A stretch of DNA of 64,000 nucleotides from Rallus limicola (taxonomy: Eukaryota > Chordata > Aves > Gruiformes > Rallidae), in contig JAKCOZ010000041.1 of the NCBI GenBank assembly GCA_022605955.1, positions 4,595,001 to 4,659,000 of the forward strand, in the 5' to 3' direction. The notes under the pieces are model-generated. The model was not told where the DNA came from and searched no databases. It worked only from the letters and a program-made list of their open reading frames with translations. Of the stretch, positions 63,959-64,000 are shown in pieces. Position 1 is the stretch's first letter, and each line of letters starts with the position of its first letter. A program made the position numbers and the translations under genes.

Positions 63959-64000
63959 CTCATTTTGCCTACTGCACGGTGCACTGTGTTCTTCTGTATT
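63959..64000 (-). CDS. Chain 1, predicted exon cut by the window edge
   Basis: Open to the right edge on the minus strand and followed by donor ATGAG|GTAAAG. With phase 2 exit it encodes IQKNTVHRAVGKM and joins the 32-bp exon, completing an arginine codon. Another frame is also open over these 42 bases, so the assignment depends on the neighbours. The remainder lies outside the window. Confidence 0.35.

Overview
The window looks like AT-rich, gene-poor nuclear DNA from a bird. The strongest sign is a set of CR1 LINE fragments, recognisable by 3' ends of the ATTCTATGATTCT type or their complement, by typical 3' UTR sentences, and in two places by pieces of CR1 ORF2. There are also avian-type endogenous retrovirus LTRs, one of them a clean solo LTR of the TGTCCTGGTTTC...GAAACCACGACA kind with a 5-bp target duplication. 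I see no bacterial-style gene organisation, rRNA, tRNA or CRISPR. No ORF is longer than about 170 codons, and the longest ones lie in a CR1 copy. Genes here must therefore be read as short exons with splice signals.

Two exon chains on the minus strand are the best candidates for real genes. Chain 2 (about 15.07 kb down to 10.95 kb) has six exons, the last five or six joining in a consistent codon phase. It ends in a stop codon 35 nt upstream of an AATAAA signal and gives at least 213 C-terminal residues. Chain 1 (64.0 kb down to 25.8 kb) has six exons, again with matching phases, ending in a stop at 26,323 with AATAAA about 500 nt further on. It gives about 167 C-terminal residues. I recognise neither protein. 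They could be two neighbouring genes or two ends of one long gene with alternative last exons. Because the evidence is reading by eye, every exon is a prediction. Splice-flanked open pseudo-exons are common in such DNA, and I rejected several.

Layout. 0-10.9 kb: no gene seen; simple repeats, one CR1 end, a short tandem duplication, long C and G runs. 10.95-15.1 kb: chain 2. 15.1-25.8 kb: mostly unexplained intergenic or intronic DNA, with a 104-codon ORF ending in a membrane-like segment (18.97-19.28 kb), a head-to-tail-opposed CR1 pair (21.1-21.75 kb) and another CR1 end. 25.8-64.0 kb: chain 1, with large introns containing CR1 fragments (28.4, 30.1, 41.5, 48.2 kb), three ERV LTRs (36.3, 51.5, 54.4 kb) and microsatellites.

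The two chains share a strand and reading direction, but nothing in the window shows how the products act together.
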